Source: a bacterium (GTDB lineage Bacteria; UBP6; UBA1177; JAKLFG01). From it: a DNA stretch of 64,000 nucleotides. A program made the translations under genes and the position numbers. Below the pieces are notes generated by a model, which was given only the letters and a program-made list of their open reading frames with translations, was not told where the DNA came from and searched no databases. Of this stretch, positions 34,232-44,628 are shown in pieces. Each line of letters opens with the position of its first letter. Position 1 is the first letter of the stretch. The stretch spans positions 62,001 through 126,000 of the forward strand of contig JAKLIW010000004.1 in assembly GCA_022709425.1 (NCBI GenBank), in the 5' to 3' direction.

Positions 34232-34966
34232 GTGCGCCGTATGTATGTTGCAGTCCTTGCGGTCGTGATATTACCGTTCATTCTTCTATCGGCCGAATGC
34301 GGCACCCAAGGCGCCGTGAAGGTCGATAAAATTGAGGGGATGGCTAAATCATCGGCCGATCAACAGGCGTGGGCACCTCTCAAGGCGGGACAAGAGGTCC
34401 CGGCCACCCATTTCGTCAAGACCGAGGCGGGCGCCCGGACGATGCTCTTGTTCCCCGACGGCTCGTCGCTCAAAGTGGGGGAGAATTCGCTGGTCAGTCT
34501 CAGCGAGATCACCTCGAATTCCTCCTGCGAACGCGAGGATTATAAGGTCAAGGTCTTCTTCGGCAAGGTCTGGTCGAATGTCAAAAAACTGGTCAGCAAG
34601 AACGATGCGGGCGGGTTTGTGGTCGAATCGAAGAACGCCGTTGCGGGTGTCCGCGGCACCAGTTTCGGTTTCGTGGTGAATACCGACGGATCGGGTGCGC
34701 TCATGGTCGAGAACGGCAAAGTCGAGATAACCGGACAGGCGAAACCGGCCGAACCGAAAAAGATGAACATTCAGGAATGGAAAAAGAACCGTTCGCGACA
34801 AGAGGTCGCCGGTCCGACCGAGATATCGAAAAAAGAATGGGATTCCATCGTCGTCGAGGCGATGCAGATGGTCCGCTTTGCGACCGACGGAACTCTCTCC
34901 AAGCCCGTTCCCATCGGCGCTGCAAACGCCGATGTATGGTACCGCGAGAACGCGCCCATCAAATGA
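34232..34966 (+). CDS. FecR-domain exported protein
   Basis: A 244-residue protein. A signal peptide (VRRMYVAVLAVVILPFILLSAE) precedes a FecR domain (about 30-165): WAPLKAGQEVPATHFVKTEA, LLFPDGSSLKVGENSLVSL, FFGKVWSNVKKL, FVVESKNAVAGVRGTSFGF, VENGKVEITG. This is the stand-alone exported FecR type, not an anti-sigma regulator with a membrane helix. The GTG start at 34232 is chosen because GGAGG lies five bases upstream; ATG 34241 is an alternative. The stop overlaps the AI-2E gene start. Such proteins often accompany CsgG/PEGA genes; function unknown. Confidence 0.85.
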   Translation: MRRMYVAVLAVVILPFILLSAECGTQGAVKVDKIEGMAKSSADQQAWAPLKAGQEVPATHFVKTEAGARTMLLFPDGSSLKVGENSLVSLSEITSNSSCEREDYKVKVFFGKVWSNVKKLVSKNDAGGFVVESKNAVAGVRGTSFGFVVNTDGSGALMVENGKVEITGQAKPAEPKKMNIQEWKKNRSRQEVAGPTEISKKEWDSIVVEAMQMVRFATDGTLSKPVPIGAANADVWYRENAPIK

Positions 34967-36069
34967 TCCAACAAAAGCTTTATACTTTTCTCGTAGAACG
35001 GAAAGGTTGGATACCGATCGGGTTCCTGATCCTTGCCGGCTTCATCCTGCTGTTCCTGCCGCGCATTACCGCGATACTGCTCGCCGCTTTCTTCACCGCG
35101 TATGCCATTTCGCCGGTGGTCGAGTTCATGGACCGACGTCTGCATCTGCCGCGCGCCGTGGCGACCGTCCTGCTGATGCTGGCGGCGCTCCTGTTCGTGG
35201 CTTTGCTCATTTTCATCATCGTGCCGGCCATTTTTTCGCAACTTGCCGATGCGGTGGGCAAACTGCCCTCACTAGCCGTTGCGGCGATCACTTGGCTCTA
35301 CGAAACGGCCTACGAGAACGGCGTTGACATCACCCAATATCAGAACCTCACCGAGGAGGCCTTACTCGAGCGGCTCGGTTCCTTCATGCCCGCTTTTTCA
35401 TCGCTTCCCGAATTCATCGGCGCGGTGTTCCGGCAGACATTCTCGGTTCTTTCCTTCTTCGTCGATCTGCTCATCTATGCGGTCGTCACTTTCTTCGTCA
35501 GCACGCGACTTCCGGCCATATTCAACTCAATAACGGGACTTTTTCCTCCGGCCCGCAAACCCGAAATGATGGAATGGCTCGACAAGTTCGATCGGGTTCT
35601 TTCGGGGTTTATCCGCGGTCAGATCATGGTCTGTTTCATCCTTGGATCCTTTTATACGACCGGCCTGACGCTTGCGGGACTTAGAGACGGCGCGTCGGTC
35701 GGCGTCCTTATCGGCGCCCTCTGCTTCGTTCCCTACATCGGCATCATCACCGGCGTCATCATCGCCTCGCTACTCGCCCTCAGCGCAGGGGGTCCGCTCC
35801 TTATGTTCAAGGTCTTTCTCGTGTTCGTCATCATACAGTCACTCGACGCGGTCGCCATAACGCCCAACATCATGGGGAAGAAGGTCGGCATCAGCCCGGT
35901 TTTGGTCATAATAGCCCTATTCGCGGGCGCCGAACTGGCCGGGTTCCTCGGCGTGCTCGTCGCCGTCCCGACCTTCGCGATACTTAAACTCATCGGCGGC
36001 TATCTTGTCGACAAGTATAAATCGAGCGCCATCTACAACGCCCCGGTCGATACGCCGAAAGTTGACTAA
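34963..36069 (+). CDS. AI-2E family transporter (PerM/YdiK)
   Basis: A 368-residue inner-membrane protein with about eight helices. Family features are the N-terminal double helix ([19 protein letters not shown]...), [18 protein letters not shown], the periplasmic helical segment (120-165), [19 protein letters not shown] and the C-terminal [19 protein letters not shown]. Members have been linked to AI-2, sodium or bacteriocin-immunity transport, so substrate is open. The ATG overlaps the FecR gene stop (ATGA). Its end contains the -35 box of the asnS promoter. Confidence 0.92.
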   Translation: MIQQKLYTFLVERKGWIPIGFLILAGFILLFLPRITAILLAAFFTAYAISPVVEFMDRRLHLPRAVATVLLMLAALLFVALLIFIIVPAIFSQLADAVGKLPSLAVAAITWLYETAYENGVDITQYQNLTEEALLERLGSFMPAFSSLPEFIGAVFRQTFSVLSFFVDLLIYAVVTFFVSTRLPAIFNSITGLFPPARKPEMMEWLDKFDRVLSGFIRGQIMVCFILGSFYTTGLTLAGLRDGASVGVLIGALCFVPYIGIITGVIIASLLALSAGGPLLMFKVFLVFVIIQSLDAVAITPNIMGKKVGISPVLVIIALFAGAELAGFLGVLVAVPTFAILKLIGGYLVDKYKSSAIYNAPVDTPKVD

Positions 36070-36089
36070 TCGGCCTACTCCGGTATAAC
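36062..36089 (+). promoter_or_regulatory. Promoter of asnS and possibly the locus downstream
   Basis: TTGACT (36062-36067), 16-base spacer, TATAAC (36084-36089), then a GGAGG site before asnS. Confidence 0.6.
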
Positions 36090-36122
36090 TATCAGTCACC
36101 GTTTTTTTCCACCGGAGGCATT

Positions 36123-37514
36123 ATGGCTCATCTGCTACTGAAAGAACTTTTCGCGCGGTCGGCTGAACTCATGGGATCCGACATCGCCCTTTCGGGCTGG
36201 ATCAGGACTCTGCGCGTCTCGAAGAACCTCGGTTTCATCGAGCTCAATGACGGCTCCTTTTTCTCCGGCGTCCAGATAGTGTTTCAGGATACCTTGCCGA
36301 ACTTCGAGGCAGTCTCGAAACTCGGTACCGGCAGCGCCATCGCGGTGAACGGCAAGATCGTCGCGAGCCCCGGCAAGGAACAGTCCTTCGAAATAGCGGC
36401 CGATGCTATTGAGATAGTCGGCGCCTGCGACAGCGACTACCCGCTCCAGAAAAAGCGGCACACCTTTGAATATATGCGGACCATCGCCCATCTGCGTCCC
36501 CGCAGTAACACCTTTTCGGCGGTCTTCCGCGTGCGGAGCCTGCTTGCCCACGCTATCCACTCGTTCTTTCAGGATCGCGGCTTCGTCTATGTCCATACCC
36601 CCATCATCACCGGCTCCGATTGCGAAGGGGCGGGGCAGATGTTCCGCGTGACGACGCTTGATCCGAAAACGCCGCCGCTCACCGACAGCGGCACGGTCGA
36701 CTTTTCGAAGGACTTCTTCGGCAAGGAGACCAACCTGACGGTGTCGGGACAACTTGCCGTCGAGAACTTCTGCATGGCGTTCCGCAATGTCTACACCTTC
36801 GGTCCGACCTTCCGCGCCGAGAACTCCAACACCCCGCGCCACGCCTCGGAGTTCTGGATGATAGAGCCCGAAATAGCCTTCGCCGGCATCGAAGAGGATA
36901 TGCGGCTGGCCGAGGATATGACCAAGTTCATCATCCGTTTCGTGCTGGAGCGCGCCCCCGAAGAAATGAAGTTCTTCAACGCGATGATAGACAAAGGATT
37001 GCTTGAACGGCTTGAAATGGTCGCCTCATCCGATTTTGGCCGCGTGACCTATACCGATGCGATAGCCCTGCTCAAAAAGTCGGGCCGGACCTTTGAATAT
37101 CCGGTAGAGTGGGGGGGCGACCTCCAGACCGAGCACGAACGTTATCTCACCGAAGAGGTTTTCAAACGGCCGGTCTTCGTCATCAACTATCCCAAAGAGA
37201 TAAAAGCCTTCTACATGCGGCAGAACGACGACGGCAAGACCGTCGCCGCGATGGATATGCTTGTCCCCGGCATCGGCGAACTCATCGGCGGATCACAACG
37301 CGAGGAACGTCATGAGGTGCTCCTGCGCCGTATCGAGGAACTCGGTCTGAAAAAAGAAGATTACTGGTGGTATCTCGATATCCGCCGGTTCGGCGGTTGT
37401 CCCCACGCCGGTTTCGGCCTCGGCTTCGAGCGGGCCGTCATGTACCTGACCGGCATGAGCAACATCCGCGATGTCCAACCCTTCCCTCGGACCCCCAAGA
37501 ATGCCGAATTCTAG
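36123..37514 (+). CDS. asnS: Asparaginyl-tRNA synthetase
   Basis: A 463-residue class IIb synthetase. The N-terminal OB fold (15-110) holds the anticodon-binding domain ([21 protein letters not shown]). Motif 2 is [25 protein letters not shown] and motif 3 [15 protein letters not shown]; the protein ends [16 protein letters not shown], as in bacterial AsnRS. The last 14 bases overlap the start of the next membrane gene. A diverged copy of the last 153 bases occurs at 39257-39409. The gene itself is complete and marks the edge of the polysaccharide island. Confidence 0.97.
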   Translation: MAHLLLKELFARSAELMGSDIALSGWIRTLRVSKNLGFIELNDGSFFSGVQIVFQDTLPNFEAVSKLGTGSAIAVNGKIVASPGKEQSFEIAADAIEIVGACDSDYPLQKKRHTFEYMRTIAHLRPRSNTFSAVFRVRSLLAHAIHSFFQDRGFVYVHTPIITGSDCEGAGQMFRVTTLDPKTPPLTDSGTVDFSKDFFGKETNLTVSGQLAVENFCMAFRNVYTFGPTFRAENSNTPRHASEFWMIEPEIAFAGIEEDMRLAEDMTKFIIRFVLERAPEEMKFFNAMIDKGLLERLEMVASSDFGRVTYTDAIALLKKSGRTFEYPVEWGGDLQTEHERYLTEEVFKRPVFVINYPKEIKAFYMRQNDDGKTVAAMDMLVPGIGELIGGSQREERHEVLLRRIEELGLKKEDYWWYLDIRRFGGCPHAGFGLGFERAVMYLTGMSNIRDVQPFPRTPKNAEF

Positions 37515-39225
37515 TCAGTCGAGAAAAAACCTATCGGTCTATATTCTTTTAGTTCTGACCGCAGCTTTCTTTACCTTTTATAAAGTGCCGTTAGGTGATA
37601 TTTGGATACACCTCGCGCAGGGGCGATACATTCTTCAGACCGGCGTGGTGCCAGACACCGATGTGCTCAGTTTCACCTATTATGGGCAGCCGTGGTCTAA
37701 TTGGGAGTGGCTACATAATGTGTTGTCGGTGTTGTGCTGGCGTGCATTCTCTTTTAACGGCATAATCTTGTTGCGTTTCTTTATCGCTGTCGGTATCCTT
37801 TTGATGCTATATCATACAAACCTTTCTATTTGTAACAGCACAGCAATCTCCTATGGATTGGCCAGTTTCTCTTTGGTGCTTTTCCAATTGAGGATCACCG
37901 AGCGCCCAGTTTTTATATCTTACTTTTTTTTGGCTCTGATCGTGCTGATCGTTTGGCGTTCTCTTTATGATCGAAAACATGTGTGGTTGGTTCTTTTACT
38001 CATGATCATTTGGCGAAATACCCACCCCTCGTGGATATTTGGTTTGGCCGTTTGGTTGGGAGGTTACCTCGATTCACTCATAAAAGGCGAACAGGATCGA
38101 GCTGTGCGTGCTATCCTTGTTCAAATAATGTTTTTCCTTCTGATTCTTGTGTCGGCTATTTTTGTAACCCCCGTTCCTTTTGATCTGTCGAGTTACTCGC
38201 TCTTGCAAAGTAGCAAAAATCTTGGTGAGTGGGCAGCGTTGTATGATCGACATTATACGATCATCTTGAAACACTATATCCCATTCCTTGTTTTCTCGTT
38301 ATTTTTGTTGCCTTTGGCATTGATTCGCAGCAAGGGTCGCCCTTTTTACCGCTTGTTAACAGGCGCGATGGTGGTCAATGCTTTTCTTCACGAACGATTT
38401 GTCGCCGATGCGATCATATTGGGGATGCCGCTCGTTGCTCAAATGACGAGGGAAATCGCATTGCATACATTGCCTCGCGTGAAATCAGGGATTCTTGTCG
38501 TGGCAATTCTTGCACTGACTCTTTTTTGGGGGCAACTGAATTTTTCTCTCTACCCCTTCAATCGAGGATTGGGGGTTGATGAGACCATGAATCCCATTTA
38601 TGTTGCAGAATTCATGAAAGAGTATGGGTTGAAGGGGCACCTTTATTCTTCTCATACGAATGCGATGGAGTTTTTGGCGTTTTACCTCTCGCCTGCTGCA
38701 AAAGTGACGGTGGACATAAGAGTTCCGGGCCTTTATCCACTTGACTTTGCAGCAAAATATGCAGACATCAATAACGAATCGGACTTTAAGACAGACGTGC
38801 TCACCTTGCCGCTTGATTATATCGTGCTGGGGCGCCCCGATATTCTAGCATGGCAGGAACATGACTTTTACTTTGAACGTCTTTTGCTGAGAGAGGGGTG
38901 GCAACTCCTTTACTTTGACCTGCGTTTTGCCCTATATCAGGCACCGGATCCGGCGACTGAAAAGAAAAGAAAATCTCCTCCTCCCTTTACGTTGCTTGCC
39001 CGCTGGAATTTTACAGAGGAGGTGATCGCAAAAATGTCGGAAGAGGCAAAATTTCAAGAAGTGCTTTCGGAGATAAAGCGACTCAAGCACTATACCGCAG
39101 GGCGAGACGATTTTTACCGAGAGGTGATGGTTGCGTTATATTCGTCATCTTCCCTGAATGATGAGCAGAAGAAAGCGCTTGAGGAGTTGTTTGATAGTAA
39201 GCGGGGCGAAGATGCCGATATCTGA
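37501..39225 (+). CDS. GT-C-like membrane protein, paralogue A
   Basis: A 574-residue polytopic membrane protein with roughly 10-12 helices. The first outside loop carries [21 protein letters not shown] and [18 protein letters not shown], a pattern of an uncharacterised GT-C-type family (acidic residue after the first helix, as for lipid-sugar-using enzymes). The C-terminal soluble part is about 160 residues. It is clearly related to the protein at 39396 (shared [28 protein letters not shown]). The ATG at 37501 lies inside the end of asnS and has no ribosome site, so coupling to asnS is likely; an in-frame ATG at 37471 is the alternative. By eye more A/T-rich than upstream genes. Confidence 0.7.
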   Translation: MPNSSQSRKNLSVYILLVLTAAFFTFYKVPLGDIWIHLAQGRYILQTGVVPDTDVLSFTYYGQPWSNWEWLHNVLSVLCWRAFSFNGIILLRFFIAVGILLMLYHTNLSICNSTAISYGLASFSLVLFQLRITERPVFISYFFLALIVLIVWRSLYDRKHVWLVLLLMIIWRNTHPSWIFGLAVWLGGYLDSLIKGEQDRAVRAILVQIMFFLLILVSAIFVTPVPFDLSSYSLLQSSKNLGEWAALYDRHYTIILKHYIPFLVFSLFLLPLALIRSKGRPFYRLLTGAMVVNAFLHERFVADAIILGMPLVAQMTREIALHTLPRVKSGILVVAILALTLFWGQLNFSLYPFNRGLGVDETMNPIYVAEFMKEYGLKGHLYSSHTNAMEFLAFYLSPAAKVTVDIRVPGLYPLDFAAKYADINNESDFKTDVLTLPLDYIVLGRPDILAWQEHDFYFERLLLREGWQLLYFDLRFALYQAPDPATEKKRKSPPPFTLLARWNFTEEVIAKMSEEAKFQEVLSEIKRLKHYTAGRDDFYREVMVALYSSSSLNDEQKKALEELFDSKRGEDADI

Positions 39226-39256
39226 TCGCGCCAAGAATCTTTTCTGCTTTTTCAAC

Positions 39257-39409
39257 TACTGGTGGTATCTCGATATCCGCCGTTTCGGCGGTTGTCCTCA
39301 CGCCGGGTTCGGCCTCGGTTTTGAGCGGGCCGTCATGTACCTGACCGGCATGACCAACATCCGCGATGTCCAACCCTTCCCCCGGACACCCAAGAATGCA
39401 GAATTCTGA
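39257..39409 (+). pseudogene. Displaced 3' end of asnS
   Basis: These 153 bases match the last 153 bases of asnS (37362-37514) with ten differences. Eight are synonymous codon changes, one is Ser to Thr (AGC to ACC), and one changes TAG to TGA. The frame is open but has no synthetase upstream. The matching stops at the same codon (TAC of the [10 protein letters not shown] motif). Downstream it is fused to the start of gene B just as asnS is fused to gene A. This is a recombination scar rather than a functional gene. Confidence 0.92.
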
Positions 39410-41204
39410 AAACGGAAAACACATACCGGACCCTAGTACCACCGCCCCATCTTACATTTCAATAAAAGAAAAAACAAACGACGATCCTCCTTTCTTTTTT
39501 TTGCGACACGATATTCTGTTATCTTTGTTGTTGATTTTTCTTGCCGCCAACTACGCGCTTTTCAAAATCGGCGTGAGCGATTTCTGGATGCACCTAGCCC
39601 AAGGAAGATACATCATCGATCACAACGGTATTCCCACGAGCGATGTGTTCAGTTACACTCACTACGGCAATGAGTGGGCAAACTGGCAATGGATCCCTGA
39701 TGTTATCTATGCCGTCATCTGGGGGGTCGCCGGATCGACAGGGATTATTCTTCTTCGCATGTTTCTTTTTGCCTCGATAGTGGTGTTTTTTTATTTTTTA
39801 CTCCGACGTGCCGGGCAGTCGTCATTTATCTCTTTTCTTTTCGCTTGTGTGGCACTTTTAATATTGCAGACGCGCGTGTTTGATCGTCCTTTTCTATTTT
39901 CCTACCTATTCTTAACAATTCTGCTTTTTTTGTTTGCATCTCGACCATGGCCGCTCAGCGGATGGCGCATATTCTTGACGGTATTGCTACTTGCTGTGTG
40001 GCGCAACAGCCATCCCAGTTGGTTGTTGGGGGGTGCATTGATTTTTGTTTTTTATGTGGATCAATGGTGGTTAATGCGTCGGAATCCGCCACGATGGATG
40101 TGGCATACGCTGTTCCCGCTGGCGGGTATTATTGCGGGGGGGTTTTTGATAACTCCGTTGCCTTTGGATTTTTCCCAGCACTTTTCTCTTCAAACATCCG
40201 GCCAAGCTTCATTAAGTGAGTGGAAATCTGTCTTTTCTTTGGGCCCCGAATTGCTGAACGGTTATTTCCTGCTCTTTTTTCTTTTTTCTCTCTTTGTGTT
40301 GCCGATCTCATTTTTTGAGATACGTCGCCGTCCTTTCTATGTGATCTTTCTTCTGGCAATGCTGACCAATGCTTTTCTTCACGCAAGATTTATCCCTGAA
40401 GCCGCATTGATCGGACTTCCTCTGGTGGCCGAATTCATGGAGTCCCGTCTAAAAGAACGCATCAGCGATCAAAAAGTTCTTTCCTTTTTTCTTTTCTTTG
40501 TGTTGACTCTTTTTCTTAGTGAAATGTTGAGAGATTCTTTATTTGCAAAAAAAGGATTTGGCATTGATGACCGCATGGTTCCTTTACATGCGGCCGAATT
40601 TATGAAAAAAGAATCGATAGGAGGCAACATATACGGACACTATTGGTTTTCAATGGACTTCCTGATGGGATATCTTTATCCTTCAGTACGGGTTGCTGTC
40701 GATTCACGAGTTCCCGGTCTCTACTCATTTGAATTCGCCAACAGCTATTGGCATATAAAAGATGCGACTGTTTTCAGAGATATGGTTCTTCCGTTACCCT
40801 TGGATTATATTCTATTAGGCCATCCGGAATGGCGTAGCGATAGTAAGGAGAAAGAGTCCGATGTCGAAAGTTTGCTTTTACAGTATGGGTATCAACTTGT
40901 CTATTTCGACGGATATTCTGCATTGTATAGGGCACCAGAAAAGAAAATGACGGATGATGTTGGCCTGCGTCCGCTATTCTCTTTTAAATTCCTAACACGT
41001 TGGAATACCGATCAACAGAAATTAAAGAAATATGTCGAGGATGGTTTTTTCGAAGATGTCATAAGAGAGACTGCTGTCTTAAAGGAGATGACCACTGGTA
41101 GGGATGATTTTTACCGAGAAGTCCTTGTTGCTCTTTATCAGATACCGGGAATGGATGAAGAGAAAATGCGTCGAATGGAAAAGCTATTCGGCGCATCTCA
41201 ATAA
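39396..41204 (+). CDS. GT-C-like membrane protein, paralogue B
   Basis: A 602-residue polytopic membrane protein, paralogue of the gene at 37501, with the same first-loop block ([36 protein letters not shown]) and the same C-terminal [14 protein letters not shown] motif. An extra ~45 polar residues precede the first helix. The start ATG at 39396 lies in the asnS remnant; the ATG at 39366 is also in frame. Probably an uncharacterised lipid-linked-sugar glycosyltransferase or flippase-like protein; no family name is certain. Base composition is low-GC by eye. Confidence 0.7.
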   Translation: MQNSENGKHIPDPSTTAPSYISIKEKTNDDPPFFFLRHDILLSLLLIFLAANYALFKIGVSDFWMHLAQGRYIIDHNGIPTSDVFSYTHYGNEWANWQWIPDVIYAVIWGVAGSTGIILLRMFLFASIVVFFYFLLRRAGQSSFISFLFACVALLILQTRVFDRPFLFSYLFLTILLFLFASRPWPLSGWRIFLTVLLLAVWRNSHPSWLLGGALIFVFYVDQWWLMRRNPPRWMWHTLFPLAGIIAGGFLITPLPLDFSQHFSLQTSGQASLSEWKSVFSLGPELLNGYFLLFFLFSLFVLPISFFEIRRRPFYVIFLLAMLTNAFLHARFIPEAALIGLPLVAEFMESRLKERISDQKVLSFFLFFVLTLFLSEMLRDSLFAKKGFGIDDRMVPLHAAEFMKKESIGGNIYGHYWFSMDFLMGYLYPSVRVAVDSRVPGLYSFEFANSYWHIKDATVFRDMVLPLPLDYILLGHPEWRSDSKEKESDVESLLLQYGYQLVYFDGYSALYRAPEKKMTDDVGLRPLFSFKFLTRWNTDQQKLKKYVEDGFFEDVIRETAVLKEMTTGRDDFYREVLVALYQIPGMDEEKMRRMEKLFGASQ

Positions 41205-41261
41205 CTTGATTTCTCACACCATCGACGAGGTGGCTGTTTGCTGAGAAGCGGGGGAGCGGTT

Positions 41262-43553
41262 ATGCGAAAAAACGACCTGATGGCTGGATTGTTGATTCTC
41301 TTATCGGTGACGTTGCTTTTCGGCGATGCTCTCTTTCTCTCCTCCGGGCTTGTTCTGACGAGTGGCACCACCGATGTTTTTCTGACTTTCTATCATCAGA
41401 GAAGTTTTGCGGTTGCCGAGATACTTGCGGGTAATCTTCCCCACTGGAACCCCTATATTTTCTCCGGTTCTGTTTTCTCTTCGGATTCCGAGCCGGCCCT
41501 TTTTTATCCTTTTTATCTCGTCTATCTTGTTTTTCCGATTCATCAAGCGATCAATCTCGACATATCCTTTCATATGACCTTGTTGGGGTTCTTTACCTAT
41601 TTGTGGGTCTCTCGGAACCAGTGCGGATTGCTTCCCTCCCTTTTGGCCTCCTTTTTTATGATGTTCGGCGGCGCGTACTATATGCATTTCTATTCCGGTC
41701 ATCTGGGGGTACTGGCCACATCGGCATGGGCGCCTTTGATACTGCTTTCTTTGGACAAGATGCGTGGTGGTTTCCGTAAGGCACGGGGCTGGCTGTTCGC
41801 AGGTTTTTTTGCCGCGGCGATGTCGTTCCTCGCCGGTCAATTGCAGTATGTGATCATATCTGCCGTCGCGGCTGGTACATACTCTGTATATCTTGCTTTC
41901 ACCGGAGAAGGGAAGCCCCGTTATTTTCCTTTGTTGGCGGTTTTATGTTGCTATGGCGGCGGTGCGCTTTTGGCGGCGATACAGCTTTTTCCCGCTTATG
42001 ACGGGATGCTTGATTCTTATCGTACCGATCTGTCGGAGCGATTTCTTTCCTCCTTTTCTTTTCATCCCGAGAATCTACTCACGATGGTAGCTCCGGATTT
42101 TTTTGGCAACATGGATGCGGTTCCCTATTGGGGACGTGAATATATGTGGGAGGAGTCTCTGTTCGTGGGCGTCTCCGGATTATTTATTTTTTTCTGCGGT
42201 CTGCGTGGCAAAAAGGGAATGTTGCTCGCGGCATGCGCCCTATTTCTCCTGATCCTTGCTTTGGGTGCCCATACCCCTGTTTTCGGGGTGACATCGAAGT
42301 TGCCGATACTCGATAAAATGAGGGGACACGGTAAGTTCGTTTTCGGTTTCATGTTATTCTTCGCCATTGTCGGGGCGCGCGGCGCTGCGGACCTGTTCAC
42401 CCGTCGTTTCTCTCCGCTGATCCCTGTGTTGTTATGTGGCGTGGCCTTCTTCTTTGCCTTCTCAGCATATTATGTCGGCAACGCTTTTTCTCTGGAAGAG
42501 TGGCGGGACATGATGGTCTTCGGCTTGAAGGACGAACTTTTCGCATCCTATGCCGCTCCCCATTTATTCGAAGACCCCGCCTACATTCTGCGGGCACAAA
42601 GCCTCAGTGCCGTTGCACTGTATATCGTAGCGGTAAAATTATTTGCGTTGTCAATACTGGTGTTTTTTCGGGAGCGTTTCGTTTGGTTTTCCTATGTCAT
42701 CGTTTGTTTTGCGTTGGTCGAGATGTTACTGTTTGCGAACGACTATAAGAGAACTTTTTCCGTTGACTCTTTTCAGTCACCCGAGCTGACGCATGCCCCG
42801 AGCGTCATCGCCGGGGATGCCCGATGGCACGATTCTTGGCTTCCTAACAGGTCCATGACCAGTCGTCTTCTCAATGTGGATGGCTACAATTCACGGATCA
42901 AAAGCAAGAGATATCACGATTATTTCGAATCCTTTCTGCGGCCCGACACGTGGATGGTCAATCCGGATGGAACGGTGACCGACCGTTATCATCTATCGCC
43001 GCTCCTGCGTTTGACCTATATTCTTGCCCCGATGAATGGTTCGCTTTCTTTTCTCAAGGTGACCGATGAACCGATGCCGCGGCTCCAGTTGTTTGATGAA
43101 TATACCGTTAAAAGTGATGAAAAAGAACTCCTTGCGCTATTGCGCTCGCCCGATTTCGATCCGCGGAAGACCTTGATCCTTGAGCGGAAACCAAGCATAA
43201 CGCCGTTCGCCGGAGACGGAAGCGGCACGGTCGTCATTAGCGAAGAAGACACCGACCATATGGTCATCGAGGCGGAGCTCCCCCGAAACCAGATACTATT
43301 GGTGACTGATGCATATAGTCGTCACTGGCGTGCCCGCCCACTGGACGGAAGCGTGCAGGAAAAATACGAGGTTTTGCCGGCTGACCATATTCTCCGGGCT
43401 ATACCGCTCGCGGCCGGGAAGCACCGTTTTGTTCTGGAGTTTGCCTCGAGCTCTTTCGTGTTCGGTGTTTGGCTCTCTGTTCTTTGTTGGCTTCTTTTTA
43501 TCTTGTTCGGCGTAGGATTGCTTCTGCGTGGGCGGGTTATTCGTGCGCAATGA
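41262..43553 (+). CDS. YfhO-family membrane protein
   Basis: A 763-residue protein with about 12 helices and a C-terminal outside domain, as in YfhO proteins. The first loop GTTDVFLTFYHQRSFAVAEI and GNLPHWNPYIFSGSVFSSDS (polar loop after helix one), the YLWVSRNQCG segment and the C-terminal beta-rich end (SRHWRARPLDGS, HRFVLEFASSSF) are typical. YfhO proteins are GT-C glycosyltransferases; in Listeria a member decorates lipoteichoic acid. The ATG at 41262 follows a GGGGGAG site; a TTG 24 bases upstream is less likely. The end overlaps the tilS reading frame. Confidence 0.8.
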   Translation: MRKNDLMAGLLILLSVTLLFGDALFLSSGLVLTSGTTDVFLTFYHQRSFAVAEILAGNLPHWNPYIFSGSVFSSDSEPALFYPFYLVYLVFPIHQAINLDISFHMTLLGFFTYLWVSRNQCGLLPSLLASFFMMFGGAYYMHFYSGHLGVLATSAWAPLILLSLDKMRGGFRKARGWLFAGFFAAAMSFLAGQLQYVIISAVAAGTYSVYLAFTGEGKPRYFPLLAVLCCYGGGALLAAIQLFPAYDGMLDSYRTDLSERFLSSFSFHPENLLTMVAPDFFGNMDAVPYWGREYMWEESLFVGVSGLFIFFCGLRGKKGMLLAACALFLLILALGAHTPVFGVTSKLPILDKMRGHGKFVFGFMLFFAIVGARGAADLFTRRFSPLIPVLLCGVAFFFAFSAYYVGNAFSLEEWRDMMVFGLKDELFASYAAPHLFEDPAYILRAQSLSAVALYIVAVKLFALSILVFFRERFVWFSYVIVCFALVEMLLFANDYKRTFSVDSFQSPELTHAPSVIAGDARWHDSWLPNRSMTSRLLNVDGYNSRIKSKRYHDYFESFLRPDTWMVNPDGTVTDRYHLSPLLRLTYILAPMNGSLSFLKVTDEPMPRLQLFDEYTVKSDEKELLALLRSPDFDPRKTLILERKPSITPFAGDGSGTVVISEEDTDHMVIEAELPRNQILLVTDAYSRHWRARPLDGSVQEKYEVLPADHILRAIPLAAGKHRFVLEFASSSFVFGVWLSVLCWLLFILFGVGLLLRGRVIRAQ

Positions 43554-44535
43554 AAATCTTTCTTCACTCTTTAGCCGTTACATAAAAAAAAGATTTCCCT
43601 TCATGCTTGGTCAACGCATCCTTCTTGCGGTATCGGGCGGTCTTGATTCGATGGCGATGCTACATCTTTTTCTCGAAACACGGGAAAAGTTGAAGATCAT
43701 CCCCATCGTTGCGCACATAAACCATAATCTCAGACCAGATTCCGGACGCGATGCGCAATTTGTTGACAATTTTTGTCAAGAGCACGGCGTTGAGTGTTAT
43801 CTGTCTGAAATAAATGAAGAATTCTGGGACAGCGGAAAGGGGAATATCGAGGACCGTGCCCGCCGAGAACGTTACCGACTCCTTGAAAAGATATCCCGGA
43901 AGTGTCGCGTTGCCTATATCGCCACCGCGCACCATCGTGACGATCAGGTCGAAACGGTGTTGATGCGCATTCTTGATCGCGGCACCGGCCTACAGGGCCT
44001 TGGCGGCATCGCCGAACTTTCTGCAAGTGGGAAGATAAATTATCTCAGGCCACTACTCCGTTTTTCGCGCCGACAATTGGCCGACTATATGGCTGATCGG
44101 GCGTGGATCGAGGATATCTCCAATGCCGATATCGATATCCGGCGCAACCTTTTCCGTCACGAGGTGATACCCCGCTTGGAAAAAGTCCTTGGCCACCCGG
44201 TGGGGGATCATGTTGCCCGTCTTGCCGAAACGGCGGGACAGTACGACGAAGTGCTTTCGGTCGCGCTGAACCATTTCTGGGAAACACATCGCCGGTCGCC
44301 TCGATCCCGTGCATATCTGCTCACCTGTTCGGAAATAGCCAATTATCCCGATGCGTTCTGGCTTGCCGCGATCGCCCACCTGGTGCGGCAGGCGCGGGGC
44401 TATACCTTCGGCGCCCGGACACTGAAGGATATGGTCGGGTTTCTCCGGGGAGATTCCGCATTTGCTTCCTATCAGCCGTTAACTATTCGGAAAGACAAGT
44501 TGAAAGGCCATGTCTGGATAGGACTGAATGGATAA
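43528..44535 (+). CDS. tilS: tRNA(Ile)-lysidine synthase
   Basis: A 335-residue N-type ATP pyrophosphatase. The PP-loop is LAVSGGLDSMAML (about residue 33), followed by VAHINHNLRPDSGRDAQFV, IATAHHRDDQVETVLMRI and LRPLLRFSRRQLADYM. TilS converts C34 of tRNA-Ile (CAT) to lysidine, preventing AUG misreading; it is essential in most bacteria. Translation starts with GTG at 43528 or 43543, inside the end of the YfhO gene. The C-terminal substrate-binding domain is short. Its place within a polysaccharide/pilus locus is unusual. Confidence 0.92.
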   Translation: MGGLFVRNENLSSLFSRYIKKRFPFMLGQRILLAVSGGLDSMAMLHLFLETREKLKIIPIVAHINHNLRPDSGRDAQFVDNFCQEHGVECYLSEINEEFWDSGKGNIEDRARRERYRLLEKISRKCRVAYIATAHHRDDQVETVLMRILDRGTGLQGLGGIAELSASGKINYLRPLLRFSRRQLADYMADRAWIEDISNADIDIRRNLFRHEVIPRLEKVLGHPVGDHVARLAETAGQYDEVLSVALNHFWETHRRSPRSRAYLLTCSEIANYPDAFWLAAIAHLVRQARGYTFGARTLKDMVGFLRGDSAFASYQPLTIRKDKLKGHVWIGLNG

Positions 44536-44546
44536 TCTATGTTCGG

Positions 44547-44563
44547 TTGGCACGCTGCTTGCT
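44547..44563 (+). promoter_or_regulatory. Sigma-54 promoter of the pilin gene
   Basis: TTGGCACGCTGCTTGCT matches the sigma-54 consensus YTGGCACG-N4-TTGCW at every defined position, with GG and GC separated by ten bases. It lies 66 bases before the pilin ATG. RpoN control of major pilin genes is known in Pseudomonas, Geobacter and Myxococcus. Confidence 0.88.
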
Positions 44564-44628
44564 TGTACAGCGGTCGATGAAACACCGTAGTGTGTTGGGT
44601 CATTATTAACACGATGATGGAGAGAGAG

